DNA of 64,000 bases, from contig QANY01009128.1 in the NCBI GenBank assembly GCA_003255025.1, positions 1,488,547 through 1,552,546 of the forward strand, given 5' to 3'. The notes under the pieces were generated by a model, which searched no databases, was not told where the DNA came from, and was given only the letters and a program-made list of their open reading frames with translations. Shown piece after piece: positions 22,884-36,300 of the stretch. Each line of letters opens with the position of its first letter. The stretch's first letter is position 1. Both the position numbers and the translations under genes were made by a program. The stretch comes from Datisca glomerata (lineage: Eukaryota > Streptophyta > Magnoliopsida > Cucurbitales > Datiscaceae).

Positions 22884-23260
22884 TCGTCTCCCTTTTCTGT
22901 TCCTTCCCTTCTCTTGAACCGGTTCACTTGAACCAGACCAGTTCATTCAGACCGGGTCGAACCAGTTCAGTTAGACCAGGCCAGACTGAACCACCTCGGT
23001 CAGACTAGACCAAACTGGTTCCACCCAACCAGACCGAACCGGCCCAAAACAGCAGAACCGAACCAATTCAGACCACTCGAACCTTGTTGAACCGCTTGAC
23101 AATTTACACCCAGTGTGGTTTCCATCTGTTTCCAACCTCGCTTAGTTAATTAAATAGTTATAGATATTATATGAATTTGTTGTGATCTGGGATCTTTGGA
23201 TTTCATGTCATTAGTTGCTGAATTTAATTCGTAGCGAATCCATGTAAGTGGATTTACATT
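22038..23260 (+). repeat. Tandem duplication unit 1 (1.22 kb)
   Basis: It begins GGAATAACCAAATCTG and ends GTAAGTGGATTTACATT. It includes a long CT-rich tract (22.6-22.9 kb) and a GAACCAGACC-type minisatellite (22.91-23.1 kb). The serine/leucine-rich frames here are translations of CT repeats and not genes. Confidence 0.9.
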
Positions 23261-24470
23261 GGAATAACCAAATCTGAAATTTTGCTTTAATTCCAGTGAA
23301 CTTCTTCCTCTTTCATCTCTATTTTTTAGTCATCGCAGGGTCAGCGTCGTCCTAGTTTTCGGCAAGCTTCTTGCTCATCGTTTCTATTTTCTTCTCTTTT
23401 CTTCTCCTATTGAATCTAATTTTTTTAATTAACACTTTGATGCATCAATCTGAATTTTGCTCTCTAATTTCCAGCAGTTTACATTCTTGTTTATCTCTGT
23501 TTTGTTCAATTATTCTTGCGTCGTTGTCGTCCATCGATTCCGGTAAGGCATTTATTTTTCTTTCTCTCATTCTCGTCATTTCTTCCCTGTTTCTCTCGGT
23601 TTCTTTGCCCTCTCACTGAACTCATCCATATTTTCCTTTTTGTTCTTCTATTTTCTTTCATTTGGGCAACCTTCAATCACCATTTTTCTAGATTTTCACT
23701 TCATCGTGATCGTCGCTGCCTTCATCATCGATAAACTTTATTTCCTTCCTTCTCTCTCGGTTCTGTCCAGAATGTAACTTGGTCTTTTGACTCAGTTGGC
23801 TTTGACCCGACCCATTTATCTCCCTCTTCCCCCTCTGTTTCTGCTTCTCTTGGTCTCTCTCTATCTCTCCTTCATCTCCCTCTTCCCCTTCTATTTCTGT
23901 TGTCTCGGTCTCTCTCTGTCTCCCTCTCGTTATTTCTCTCGGTCTCTCTCTTTCCTACGTCTTTCCCCCTCTCTGTTGCGTCTCTCTCTCTCTCTCCTTC
24001 ATCTCCCTCTTCCCCTCTGTTTTTGCTTCTCTCGGTCTCTCTCTCTCCTTCGTCTTTTGCCCATCTCCGTTGCGTCTCTCTCTACCTCTCTCTCTCTATC
24101 TCTCTTCTTCTTCTACCTTTTCTGTTCCTTCCCTTCTCTTGAACCAGACTAGTTCATTCAGACCGGGTCGAACCAGTTCAGTTAGACCAGGCCAGACTGA
24201 ACCACCTCAGTCAGACCAGACCAAACTGGTTCAATTCGACCAGACCAAACTGGCCCAAAACAGCAGAACCGAACCAGTTCAGACCATACGAACCTTGTTG
24301 AACCGCTTGACAATTTACACCCAGTGTGGTTTCCACCTGTTTCCAACCTCACTTAGTTAATTAAATAGTTGTAGATATTATATGAATTTGTTGTGATCTG
24401 GGATCTTTGGATTTCATGTCATTAGTTGCTGAATTTAATTCGTAGCGAATCCATGTAAGTGGATTTACAT
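23261..24470 (+). repeat. Tandem duplication unit 2 (1.21 kb)
   Basis: Head-to-tail copy of the preceding unit, with only scattered substitutions and small changes in the CT tract length. It ends GTAAGTGGATTTACAT at 24470, after which sequence is unique. The near identity indicates a recent duplication. Confidence 0.9.
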
Positions 24471-26699
24471 AATAATTCGGTTCATAAGTTATAAGTGTAG
24501 AATATATAATGTGAAATTGTTTTATTGTTTCTTTATGTTCAATCTTATGATCAAGTGTTTTATTTTTTTTTCATATCACTATGAAATTATTTACAATGTT
24601 ATATATGATTATATTTTGAGTTATACATGTAATAACTATATCGTTTATGTTCATGAACAAGATATATGTTTACCCATGTATATGTGATAATGTGAATTAT
24701 GAATATTAATTTAAGTAAAATGATAAGTAAACAAGAAGTAGACTTAGTCATGTCTCTTGGTTATAAAGTAACCAGATTGTTCATGTCATGTTATCAAGTT
24801 ATACGGTTGGGTGTCACCAAGTTCATGGTAACATACTTAAAGTTCAAATAACCTTAAGTGACATCAAGTTTCAGGACACTCAATCTGTCATGTTTACGTT
24901 CACGTTACAAGATCAAGTTCAAGTTGTGAATTATTTGTGGTTAGGTTGTTAATCGAGGGATATGCCTAGTCGAATTATGATCAAACAAGTATAAGTATCG
25001 GCACGTATAAGTACAAGTTCAAGTTTTATGTTAACCATGAAATCAATATGTTATTACAAGTATTTTATGTGACCAGTGAACGTGTGAAATAAATTTGCAT
25101 GAGTTATATATTTATATTTATGTCATGTGAAACTTATAGTATGTGTATGATTAATTACAAACATTCAACTTCCTATACATACACATATGTGCTAGATTTA
25201 AATAAGATAAAGGGCAATAGGCGTAATATTAATCAGAAGGAAGGGTGAATTGTGTAAATTGGGAAACAAAGGTCACAATGTCACGAGGTCCTTATCTTGA
25301 ATGCATATGCTTTAAAATAATATTTTGAAAATTTTGAAAATTTAAATAAGATTTTAGATGGATCATGATTAGAACAAATCTATTGATCCCATTATTAGAA
25401 AATAATTAGGTGAGGTAGAATAGCAACATCATCCATTTTTTACCAATGAACTAATATTTTTTTCTTTGTTTTATATTCCTATTTAGGCGTGATACAATAA
25501 GTTTGAGAAATATTTTTATATACAACAATCTTTGTCAAGTTGACAAGTTTTCATACACCAATATGCTTTTAGTTTGAAAATACATACTTTTATCAATATT
25601 ACAATAACATTTGGCTCATACAAAATCCGGTTCTTAGTCTAAATAATCATATAAAGAATATTCATTATACCTCTCTGGCTTCGATCACCATATAATTCAT
25701 TTTCGGCCTTTCCACTGAAAAAGAAATGTAATGAAAACTCCTAAGAGCCAACGTCACCTAATTCTCGCGACTCATAAGTGTAATTACCACTTATTGTGAT
25801 ATACTTACACTCCTATCAAAAACTATTATTAATATTTAATCTAAAAAAACATTACCTACTAACTACTCTTGTAATTAACCAAAAAAAATAACACATTAAA
25901 GCAATAAGATCTTCCTTACCTCGTCATTAGCCAAGTGTTTTTGTTTTAAATTTGGCTAATCATAGACTAATGGTTAGGAACAATGACAAGATGGCCAACT
26001 TTATCTTTTCTTAAAAAGAACCAAAAGGATTAGTTGGCCGTTTAAAGAGAATTTATATTTTAACAAATTGAGATTTGACTGAGAACATCGAAAGTCGATT
26101 GGCTTCACCTAAGTGGGTAAGCCATGTTTATGTCCAGAACTTTGATGAGAAGTAGACAGTTGGGAACAGCTTTGTAGGGCTTGTTTCATGTGGCTTAGAC
26201 AGTTAATGTATGGGACCTGTTTGGTTGTATGCAAAACCAGACAAAAATATCTCACATGGAAAATACATCAAGAATTCTATAAAATGTCCACAAATATACC
26301 TAAGATGTTATTAGTTTAGATTCAACAAGGCTAGCAATGGATTATACGCGATAACGTTAAACGTCATGGAACGTAACACGAAGTTGAATGTGGAAGGGCA
26401 CAAGAATCAGAATGTAGTATAGCTACGCCTTGTAGGAGCACTTGTAGGGACAATGGCATTACAATATAAATGCTCAAGATCATGTTAATAAGCTCAAAAT
26501 TCTAGTATAAACAAGGATATATTTTGTGTTCATGTGACAAAAAACAAAGAAAAACGAATAACGGTTACATGGGAAAAGTCATATGGTTTGAGATGAAAAA
26601 GGTTTTAATGATATCTGTGGGAGAATACATTCAACGAAGCAAAGGGTTCGATGAAAAACTTTCCTGAACCATTCGAAATTCAAGCTTGAGATCCCTTTG
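24471..26699. other. AT-rich intergenic stretch, no gene seen
   Basis: No ORF with a recognisable motif and no missing NHX exons were found. The 24.7-25.1 kb part has recurring GTTCAAGTT/AAGTACAAG words that look like degenerate LTR or satellite sequence. The last few hundred bases include the 3' UTR of the GrpE gene. Confidence 0.5.
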
Positions 26700-28694
26700 T
26701 CAGTTGTCACTTGCATTATTATTGTTAGAAGCTTCACTATCCACTGTTTGAGTCACACCAACTTCAGCTGGCCGAAGTACTCGCTCATGAAGCATGTATC
26801 CAGACTGTAACATAACACACAAAATGAATTATCTTCATTATATATAAGCATATAACCCTGGTTTACAAGAGAAGGTTTTTAAATAACCATTGACAGTCCC
26901 ATTTCTTTCACCTTACACCAATAACTAACGGATATAAAATTGTAAGTATTCTTTCTTCAATAAAATCGGTACCTTGAGGACAGCGGCAACAGTGCCTGGA
27001 GGCTTAGAAGCATCTGGTATTTGGTATACTGCGTGATGCCTATGTGGATCGAATGGCTCATTTGTAGGATCGAATTTTTCTACTCCAAACTTCTTAAATA
27101 CCTGTGAGCCAAAAGGATTAGAAATCTTTATAGGATCACGTTCAAGTTCTGAAAGGAGTTGTTTCCGATTTTTACCTCCATAAGATGTTTCTCCGTCATT
27201 TCAACACCTTCTAGAAGCGTTTTTAGGAGTTGCACAGCTCCAGTCACGTCCTTGGTCGTATCGATTTTGGAAAAACTGTCTTTGACAACAGAAGATGCTC
27301 TTCCTAAGTTGTCTGCAACATCCAGTAAACTCTTTGCAAAATTCTGCAGAATATTTAAGAATTTTATCGAAAACATCTTATATGAACCCTTGCCTATAAC
27401 ATTTAGAGTTACTGTGGCAAGAAATAGAATTACTTAAAGGTCTATGGTCGATTTAAACCTGTATAGCAAATTTTTTAGAGTTCTCTGCTTCTCGTTTTGT
27501 TCTCTCCATGACGTTCTCCATTTCTGCATATGAGCGGAGAACTTTGTCTTGCATTTTCTCAATCTCCTTATGCTTTGACTTTAAAAGTTCTTCCTTCTCC
27601 GCCACTACGTTAACCAGATCATCAATTGAAAGCTCGTCATCATCGCTCTCCGCATCTGAATAAAAAAAGTGAAGTCTGTTTAGCATTCCTTTTCCTTCTT
27701 TTACATTGAGAAATGGAAGACTTAGGTTCCCACAACAGAACCTGATTCCGTTTCTAGCTCTGCAACTTCAGGCTGTGTAGAAGTAGAATCCTCAATTTTC
27801 TCAGAAACTTCAGTATTCCCATTTTTTGGAGACTCTGTATTTGCCGAATCTCCATGACTTTTTATGGTGCTCTTGTGATCCTTCTCAGTAGCTTCAGGTG
27901 ATGCTGATGAAGATATTCCAAATCTTTGAACGAGAAGCATATTAAAGGCAGATTGACTTGACGGGGACACCTGAGTTCGAGCAAACTGAAAAAGAAGAGA
28001 CATAAGTACTTAACAGAGAAAGAATACTATGATGTAATTCCAAACTTACAATCGTAAACGAACTTGACCGTGAAAGAATTAAGTAAACTTGAGGAAAAGC
28101 GAACTAACAATATGTAACAACACAAAAGCAGAAGAAAATTGAACTAAGGTATCCATATTTCAGTTAACCAAACAGCAAGGAAAAACTGCTTTTCCCTCCA
28201 GAGGAGTAGAAACATTTCTACTATTAAGCTTACAACAACCTGCTACTCTTAATGCTGCATTAGGAAAAACTAGTTATAGCAATTTAATTAAACAGGAACT
28301 AATCTATAGAGAACCGAAAATCCTTGATCAGTTATAAAGAAAAAAAAAGCAGGTAAGATTAGTAAAATTGAACAAGTATAACATTTTTTAGCTTCAAAAA
28401 GCGCAACCAGTTCCAAGAGAGGCAAAACCACTGATTTTACATCGAAGAAGAAGAAGAAGAAAGTAATTAAAAAAAGATTAATACTATGAAAGGGTCGCAG
28501 CTTCTCTGATTGTGAGGCCGTGAAAAGGAAGAGCGTTCAAGGCTTACCTCTCGGGAATTTTTATAAACAAGAGTGTGGAATTGAGTGGAGATGATCGGCA
28601 AGGGTCGCAGCTTCTCTGATTGTGAGGCCAAGAGAAGCAAGGAACTCCGATACACGCGCCTGACGGTGCGCGACAAGATCCTAGATACTAACAT
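26700..28694 (-). CDS. MGE1: Mitochondrial GrpE nucleotide exchange factor (329 aa, 6 exons)
   Basis: Exons on the minus strand are 28694-28548, 27985-27742, 27655-27459, 27343-27176, 27101-26973 and 26804-26700; the sum is 990 nt and all frames join. The N-terminus (MLVSRILSRTVRRVYRSS) is Arg/Ser-rich with no acidic residues, as in a mitochondrial presequence. An acidic linker (residues about 70-130) precedes the GrpE dimerisation helix (ELLKSKHKEIEKMQDKVLRS, AEMENVMERTKREAENSKKF). Next come ADNLGRASSVV and the C-terminal beta domain with FDPTNEPFDPHRHHAVYQ, GTVAAVLKSGYMLHERVLRP. GrpE releases ADP from mtHsp70 during import and folding. The donor of exon 2 (TCAG|GTTCTG) is weak but required by frame. 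Mitochondrial and not plastid targeting is inferred from the presequence style; the symbol is by family. Confidence 0.9.
28490..28629. repeat. 30-bp direct repeat shared by exon 1 and intron 1 of GrpE
   Basis: AAGGGTCGCAGCTTCTCTGA continuing TTGTGAGGCC occurs at 28490-28519 (intron 1) and 28600-28629 (exon 1 coding sequence), offset 110 bp and identical. Confidence 0.9.
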
Positions 28695-30352
28695 AACTGA
28701 CGATTACAAATTGCACAAAACAGCAAGATTGGAATACTAATGTCTCAAGGAAAAGAGGCAGAGAGAATGAAGGAAAAAGGTGTTTGAACGAAGAAAAGAA
28801 AAATAAGAAATGGGGGTTTTAGGGAGGTTTAAGCATGTTGACGAAATCGCCCGCGTATTACCACGTTTGTCTGCTTGGTGTCCATTCAGTGATTTGAAGA
28901 TTGTTAAGGCTATTAGAGTCCATTCTGTGATTTGAATCTGGGTTTTATCATCTTGTTTATAGATTCAATTTGGAAGCGTCCAGAAATCTTTCCAAAATAA
29001 TATATTAAATTTCGCAATGTAGTTAAATTTCTATATTAGTTTAAATTTAGTTTCAAATCCTACAAGGGAATTTCTCATTAGTCTTTCCCCTGAAAATTTA
29101 TAGAGAATTTCTTATAAAAGATGTACCGTATCATTAAATGATATAGAAGAATACTGAATATTCGACATATCATGAATACAACCCATATTTAGGCCATCAT
29201 TATGTTAAGTAAACCATCATTCAAGGCAAATAACTAATTATAATTTTTCAATTACTAACAAATTTGTAACCCTAAGTAAGTGATGTGCATGAGCTTTCAT
29301 TGTTTTACAGATAAATGCATAAAAGAAAATATCGTTAAGGACCAAAGCTTTCAATAACAGAAAAAACATATATCCACATCAGCTAAATGTCAATGTGAGC
29401 CTCGCGGTTACCAGAGATCACCATCGTCCCTGGGATAAGAGACCACAACTCGAGACCGCATGCTTTGGTTATCAGTAATTACCCAGAGACGAGAGTTCCA
29501 CGTGAGGTAAATATTATTACCTCATCACTTGCTGAAACTAGATTGACCATCGACCACAATTCCATGAGGATGTGATATTTATTTACGTTTAAGTAGTAAT
29601 CATATTAGTAGCTATGACAAAATTGCTAGCAAAGTGTGAATTTGAAAGAGTGGTAATTAATTTCTATAATACCAGAGAGATATCAATGTCACGGAGGAAA
29701 ATCAAAATGTTCAAAGCCAGCAAGAGTTCAACATTAAATCACTCTGACCCCTGCAACTGAAAGCTCGTTCAAAACCCATAATTTTCTATAGTTACAGAGC
29801 TACAAATGAAAAGCTTAAAAAATATGAAAATTCTCTTGTTCTTTTAATCAGTGTAGTATTGTACATGAAAGTAATAGACCGAGAAGTAAAAAGCGGAACC
29901 CTGCTACGTTAATATAAAAACATGAGCACTCATTGTTTCAATCCAATCCCAGTAAAACGAAGAGTCAAAATTCCAATTTTCTTTAGATTATGACAGAAAA
30001 ATTGCCTAAAAGCAAGAAATGGTAGTACAAAAATTCAAAGTTGTATTTGTGGGTTGACGCAGTAATTAATACATCATATACACATAATGAATTATGGGTT
30101 CCGTGCATATATCTCCTAATTATTGTAGAAGTTGCAACTTTGTAAAATGTTGGGACCCACTTCCACATAAACTGACAGACTGTGGGCCCCACAGCCAGGT
30201 CACTGCATTGCCATATAAAGACTCAAATACCTCGCTGAAGATGCATACACACCGTGCATGATAACGATTTTCTGGACATTCTGATGTTGCTGCAATTAGT
30301 CGAGAAGGTGGCCAATTTCGATTGCAACCAGATCATGTATCATTGATGTCAT
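28695..30352. other. Intergenic region between GrpE and EHD
   Basis: It contains the GrpE promoter and 5' UTR on the right of 28694 and the EHD 3' UTR on the left of 30353. The remainder is AT-rich. No ORF with a recognisable domain was found. Confidence 0.5.
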
Positions 30353-33300
30353 TCAATCATACGGATTTCGAAAGCTCTTTAAGAGCTCCGGGATGTCAAT
30401 GCTCAACATGTCATCAACAGCTTGAATCTTTTTCAAATTCAACTTCTCAAATTTGTCGAAGTTGTAACCAACCAAGACCTCCCTAAATCGCTCAACATCT
30501 GGGAAATCACCAGGAGGCAGATGGGTCTGCCTTTGTACCTATTTCAACACCATGAAGCATTCCATATGGTATGCTTTTACTTCTCTAAGCCTCGACAATA
30601 ACAAAAAAAAAGGGACTAAAGAAGAAAATATTTGCCATTGCAAAAGGTTTTAAGGAAAAGTTGAAACCTTTCTAAATTCATCTGCTAAATTATCAATGAG
30701 TCGCGTCTGGGCCTTAGATTTTCCCAATATATTAGGCATCTCCTTTTTTAGATGGCCGATAATGTAAGCATGTATTCTGGCAGCTCGGGCGCGATTCACA
30801 AATTCATTTATCTGTCAAAACAAATGGGAGATTAATTCCAGACTTATTGATAGGAAAATGAGGTTCAACCAGAATAGAATACATGTCACAGACTCAGACC
30901 ACTGGGTCAACATATAAGGTAATAGGGGCAAGCAACTCGAAAATAAAGTCATTAGAGGGTGCACATGCGACTTGAGTCTCCCAAATGGACTCCAGCCTTA
31001 GAATGACTTAGAGGCAAGTGGCTTAGTAGGATTAGGACGAGGACTCATCATGTTGCATCCCCGACATGACCTCAATAAACTATAGGCGCATTCTCCTTTC
31101 GTTCAGGACGAACCTAGTGACTTAAGACCCGTTTGGTCAATGGCCAGCACACTAGCTGTACCCGCACCCACTACAAGTGGCAGAGTGTGGTATGCTTGGC
31201 ATCCTATTCTGACACGATTTTAGCTGTTACCCACTCATCCCACTTTGAGGGGCTTTTCTCCTCCCTTCCACCATAGAAAGGAGTTCAACTACTCCTCACC
31301 AAATAACACCGAGAAACCACACAAATGAGACACTTCCACAACCCTCTCTCATCCTCCTTGGCCACTCCAAGAGATGCTCTTATTGGCGGTTCTCACCGTC
31401 AAAGCTCACTGGAGTTGCTCATCCTTCCCTCCGAGCTAGTCCTCCACATTCCCAGACTTCTCATATTAACTAACACATCTCCCTCTCATACTCATACAAG
31501 AATAAACAAAGTGAACTTACTTGACGGTCACAAGCCTTCTTTGGAATATCTTTCAAATCCAAAAGAATATCGTTTTGTTCACGCTCGAAGAGTTCTTTCC
31601 CAATGGGACTAGAGACAGCTTCATTTGCTGGTTTGTCATTGAATGAACTGCAACAGCTAGGAGATGTCAACATGACAGCTTAAGAGCAAGAACAATCATG
31701 AAAAATGAAGTGGTGAAAGCCTTAACATGCAATTATCTAGTGTTGAAACCATTTTATCTGGCTAGGAAGCCATATGCTATTTAGTTATCACAAAAAACAA
31801 AGGACAAATGCTACAGCAATTAAATAAACAAGGAGCGTACAAGAATGTTAAGAGAATCAATTAAGCTGCAAAAGATTATTCTGCCAATAAACTTAGATGC
31901 ACATTATCGCTGATTTTTTCTACCTAATGACATTAATTTCAGACTAACCATCAAATGATTTTCTATTATTCTATATCAATAAAGAAGAAGAGCGCACCCA
32001 ATGTAAACACGCACAATTTCAGGAGTATTTAGAGCTTGTCCAAGTGACCACATTAATGCTCCATAAACCCTCATCAGCTGAAAATTGAGGCAAAAACAAA
32101 TTAGATTTCTATTATCGAATGAATGAAATAATATGCAAGATGAAACAAAGATAAAAGTTAGTAAATTACTTGTTGTGTATCAACTTGGTCTGCCTTGTTC
32201 AAAACCACACGAATCTTGTCGTCGTGACCTCGTAAAGATGACATCACATGCTTGAACTCATCACTTATATTGTGAGGATCGAACAAAAGTAAAATGAGGT
32301 CACACTTTGCAGCAAACCATGAGGTTACACCTGTAAAATCATAAGCTTGCTGCATTCTTTGCTTATCTCCTGATAAAACTCCTGGAGTATCCACAAAAGT
32401 GATGTGTTCCAGAAGCTTCAGAGTTCAGGCAAGTAAAAAGTAAGATTACTGTGTAACAGAAGAGCATCCAACATTTATCCGTAATACTAGAACAACAACT
32501 TACCGGATGTGGCATCTGCGAACACTCAAATTTGGACAGGAATGCAGTTCCAAAAGTTGTCAGACCACTGAATGGCATATCCGCTTGGACAGCTACATTT
32601 TCCCCGGGAATGCATCTTTCATCAATTCCAGACTACAAATGAAGAATTTGGGAAGCAGTAACAAGAACCAGAAAGTTCAGTAGGGTGACAAATCTTCATG
32701 CAATTACACCATCACTAATACCAGTGGATGCACTAGTCATGAATGCAAAAGGAAAGAAGGCCTGAACGCATTTCTACAGCTAAGCTTTAGAACGAAAGGT
32801 TTGATTGAAGAAGAATGGATTATATACTGAACGTGCAGATTATTCCCTTATTTGGTGAGATTTACAAAAGGCTGTAAGTAAATCCAATTATATAAAGACA
32901 AATATATCTCTAGGCCTGTAAGAATTTGATATTTTCACGTATCAGCTCAAATATATATGAAGTATCGGATAAAGTAGTACCCATGCGCTTGTAGACATGT
33001 AACATGTTAGTACATCGATCATCACTACCTTCAGTCTAGCATCTATCATAAAGAATCGTATATGCTCGAGATACATTTGACTGAGAGATTAGGACGCAGT
33101 TCCATCCAGAAAAACCAAAACATAGAGCGTTGAAACTTCCCGATGCTATGCAAGACAGAGAATAATATTATTTTTTTGGTAAGTAAGATATGAATTAGAA
33201 ACAAAACCCTGAGACAGGGTAGTTACAACCTAAAACAGAACCCTGAGAACAATATATTTTCTTCATTTTGCTCTTCTTTTCTTCCCTTTACCCTCCACAT

Positions 33301-36300
33301 TATCTTTTAACTATTTTGGGTTTCATATCCGATGATATCCACTGCAATACTAACCATTTGTCTCGAGGATTAGTACTAACAAGCAGTCCCTCAAAACAAA
33401 GCTCTTCTGTTTCTGATAGAACAAACAACAGTACACAAACTTCTGTTTCCACTTACTGTCTTCCAATTAAGCAAATAGGAAAATCGACACTTTGTCTTCG
33501 GAAATGATGCAACGAAGCATTCCACTAGTGATAATCAATTATCAATGAAAGGAAAGAAAAATTTAAAGGAAACAGTGACATATATTTGCTTCTAATGATA
33601 AGATTCAAAAACTGAAGACAGTGAAACAAAATTTCAAGATTTAAACCCTGTTGTGTCAATGAAGCAACAGGAGTACATGGAATATCTGCATATACCATAA
33701 CAACAACGAATCTGTCCGTTGTAGGCTCTGGTCCAATGTAGGCTCCTGTAAAAAGTTGTTTAAACAAAATAAATCAAACAGATTTATGTATATATTATTG
33801 TACAATGCCTTCTACAACACGGAAAACAGAGATGGAGACAGGGGTCCCTAAAAAACAGAGAGAAATAGAGACGGGGCATACCTGGATAACTACGCTTGAG
33901 CAAATGCTTGATAAATGTAGTTTTCCCTGTAGAGTATTGACCTAAGAGCATGACCATTGGCTTGGCATCAAAATCACTATCTGTCTGCAACACAGGACAA
34001 ACAACCGCAATTCATAAGAATTATAAAATATATAGCGCAACATCAATTATATTACACATAAGAATTATGTGTATTGTTTCCATACCAGTAATGGAGACAC
34101 AAAATCATTAAAGCGGTAAGTAACTTCTAAAGGCTTCAGCTTCTTAGTGTACAATCTCTTCAACCCATCAATAATCGATGTAACAGAGGAAATAGGTATC
34201 TGATCGTATGGAAAAACAAATGTAAGGGAAACAGGAATATCCAATCAAACAAACAATGCAGACACTGACATCAGAGAGCAACATAACATGATTCGCATGT
34301 TACTTGGAAAAAAATTTATCAGGACTAAAAATTATCTCAGGTTAAAAAATCTGAAACCACATTTACTGCCAGTAGAACACAAACTACAAATGATCGCAAA
34401 AGTTAATTTTCTAACTAAATTACACGTAGTACAACCGTACATGAGAGCAGTCAAGTAATCACTGACACCATATGAATGGTTCTACTAAAGAAAAGCCATA
34501 AATGAAATGATTCACCCAGAGCATAAGAGAGATAGCTATACTTCCAATACCTTTCTAGATGATTTTGATGAAAAGCAGCAAGCTGAAGGTGTTGACTTCG
34601 CTTGAAAACTGCCTATATCATTCCCAGTTAGAAAATAGAACAGAATAATCGAAAAGTACAATAAAGTTTCTGTTAAGTTCCAATTATCCCAAAAGCTTAA
34701 GCTGATGGTTTAAGCAAACTTATATAAATTAATTCTTAACACCCCCTCACACGTTTAGGCCTGAAAATTTTTTATGCTCCTATCTTGTGAAAGTTAAATT
34801 TTTCAAGTACGGAGGAATACTCTTGATGCGAGAGTTTGAATTCAAGAAACTCAGGACCTCTCGCTCAACTACCATGTTGTGTTGCCAATTATCCCAAAAG
34901 CTTAAGTTGGTGGGTTAAGGCGAACTTACATATTCGAATTAATTCTTAACAGTTCATCACTTACAGGGAAGAACTCGTACCATCCATATTAGGGCAACTT
35001 TCCTTCTTTCTACGCATCTAGATCATGCCAAAAGAAAAGGTGATGATTATAAAGAAAACAAAAGAAACAATTGTTTAGTAGGTCAGTTACAGTAGACTCA
35101 CAGCCAGTAATGCATCCAAGCCCTCCATAGCAGGGGGTTTCAAATTCTCCAAATCAACTGCATTATGCAAAAGCATTTATTCCAAAACAAATTAAATGTG
35201 AGATGAATGCATAAAATTGATAAGCAAAGAACGAACTTATTAGCAGTCTGGAAGTTTTTGCAATTACCAAGAAGAATCTTACTTTTAAAATTTAAAGAAA
35301 GAAAGAAAGAAAACAAAGACAGTACTTACCGTCACTATTCAAGTTCAACATATTATGAGTTATAGCATGTCCAGATTGCGCCAGAGAAATTAGCTGTACA
35401 ATGTAAGTATCCTGGAATCAGTTTCTCCAAAACGATTTAATACTATGGTTCTTGTCAAATGTAACTACAACCTGCATAGCAGCGATGAACTCTTCTAAAC
35501 CAAGATATCCTTGCCGCTTCAAATCAGAAATCGCCCAAACCTTTGAAAGATATTACAATAATCAACTATAGCACCGAATGAAAAAATTCTGTATACCATA
35601 ACATAAATTTTCATGAACATCGACTAAATAACTTCAAGTATAAGCACATTACATGGTGAGCCTAAACCAAAATGCCAAAGGGAGACTAGAAAGAGCAATC
35701 AGCAATCACTAAAATAAAAGTCAGCTTAGGTACTGCATAAGTGAATATATGGCACAATCCTTTGCAGAAAATCACTATAGGTGTGACAAATAATTAGGCT
35801 TCATAAGAGAGAACATTCATTATCTAGCATTCCCTAAGAAAATGCCAAACGAGAAATTCAAATGTTAACTGTCATTCCAAACATTCAAACTTCAAGGGAA
35901 GTATCATATTTTATGGTACCGGGCCAGTAACAGGGGTGGTCCACTCTTGGATCACTGCGAATGGGCCCCAAATAGGGTAATCCAAGGATGGATCACTGCA
36001 GGGTACAGTACTGGCCTACTACTAGTACCCTAGCATGACCCATCACCAAGTATATAATATCAACTTTCAGCAATTTCCAATCCCTCAGAATACCAATTAC
36101 GGCACAGTTCAGACTTTCTGCTTGCATTCTGAAGCAAATATCAGAGTCGTGTAGCATTATCGAAATGAATTTAATCGAAGTGAAAAAAGAAAGGAGCTAA
36201 AACGTAAAGCTTTTAACCAACTATGCTAAACGAACTGCATTCTTTACAGTACGATGGAAATATGAATGAACAACAAAACCAACGAGGAGCAATGCACAAC

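Noticed and set aside
22566..24360. Serine/leucine-rich and Arg/Glu-rich frames of 80-121 codons on both strands
   Set aside because: They are translations of CT/GA microsatellite and GAACC minisatellite repeated in both duplication units, without domain or start context.
31100..31500. Possible transposon inside the EHD intron between exons 14 and 15 (text starting GACCCGTTTGGTCAATGG)
   Set aside because: The wording is transposon-like but no terminal repeats or target duplication could be found, so it is not called.
32331..32340. Possible GT-AG intron inside the EHD DTPG exon
   Set aside because: The TTTACAG|GTGTAACC junction reads through in frame as DFTGVTSWF, the expected continuous EHD sequence.
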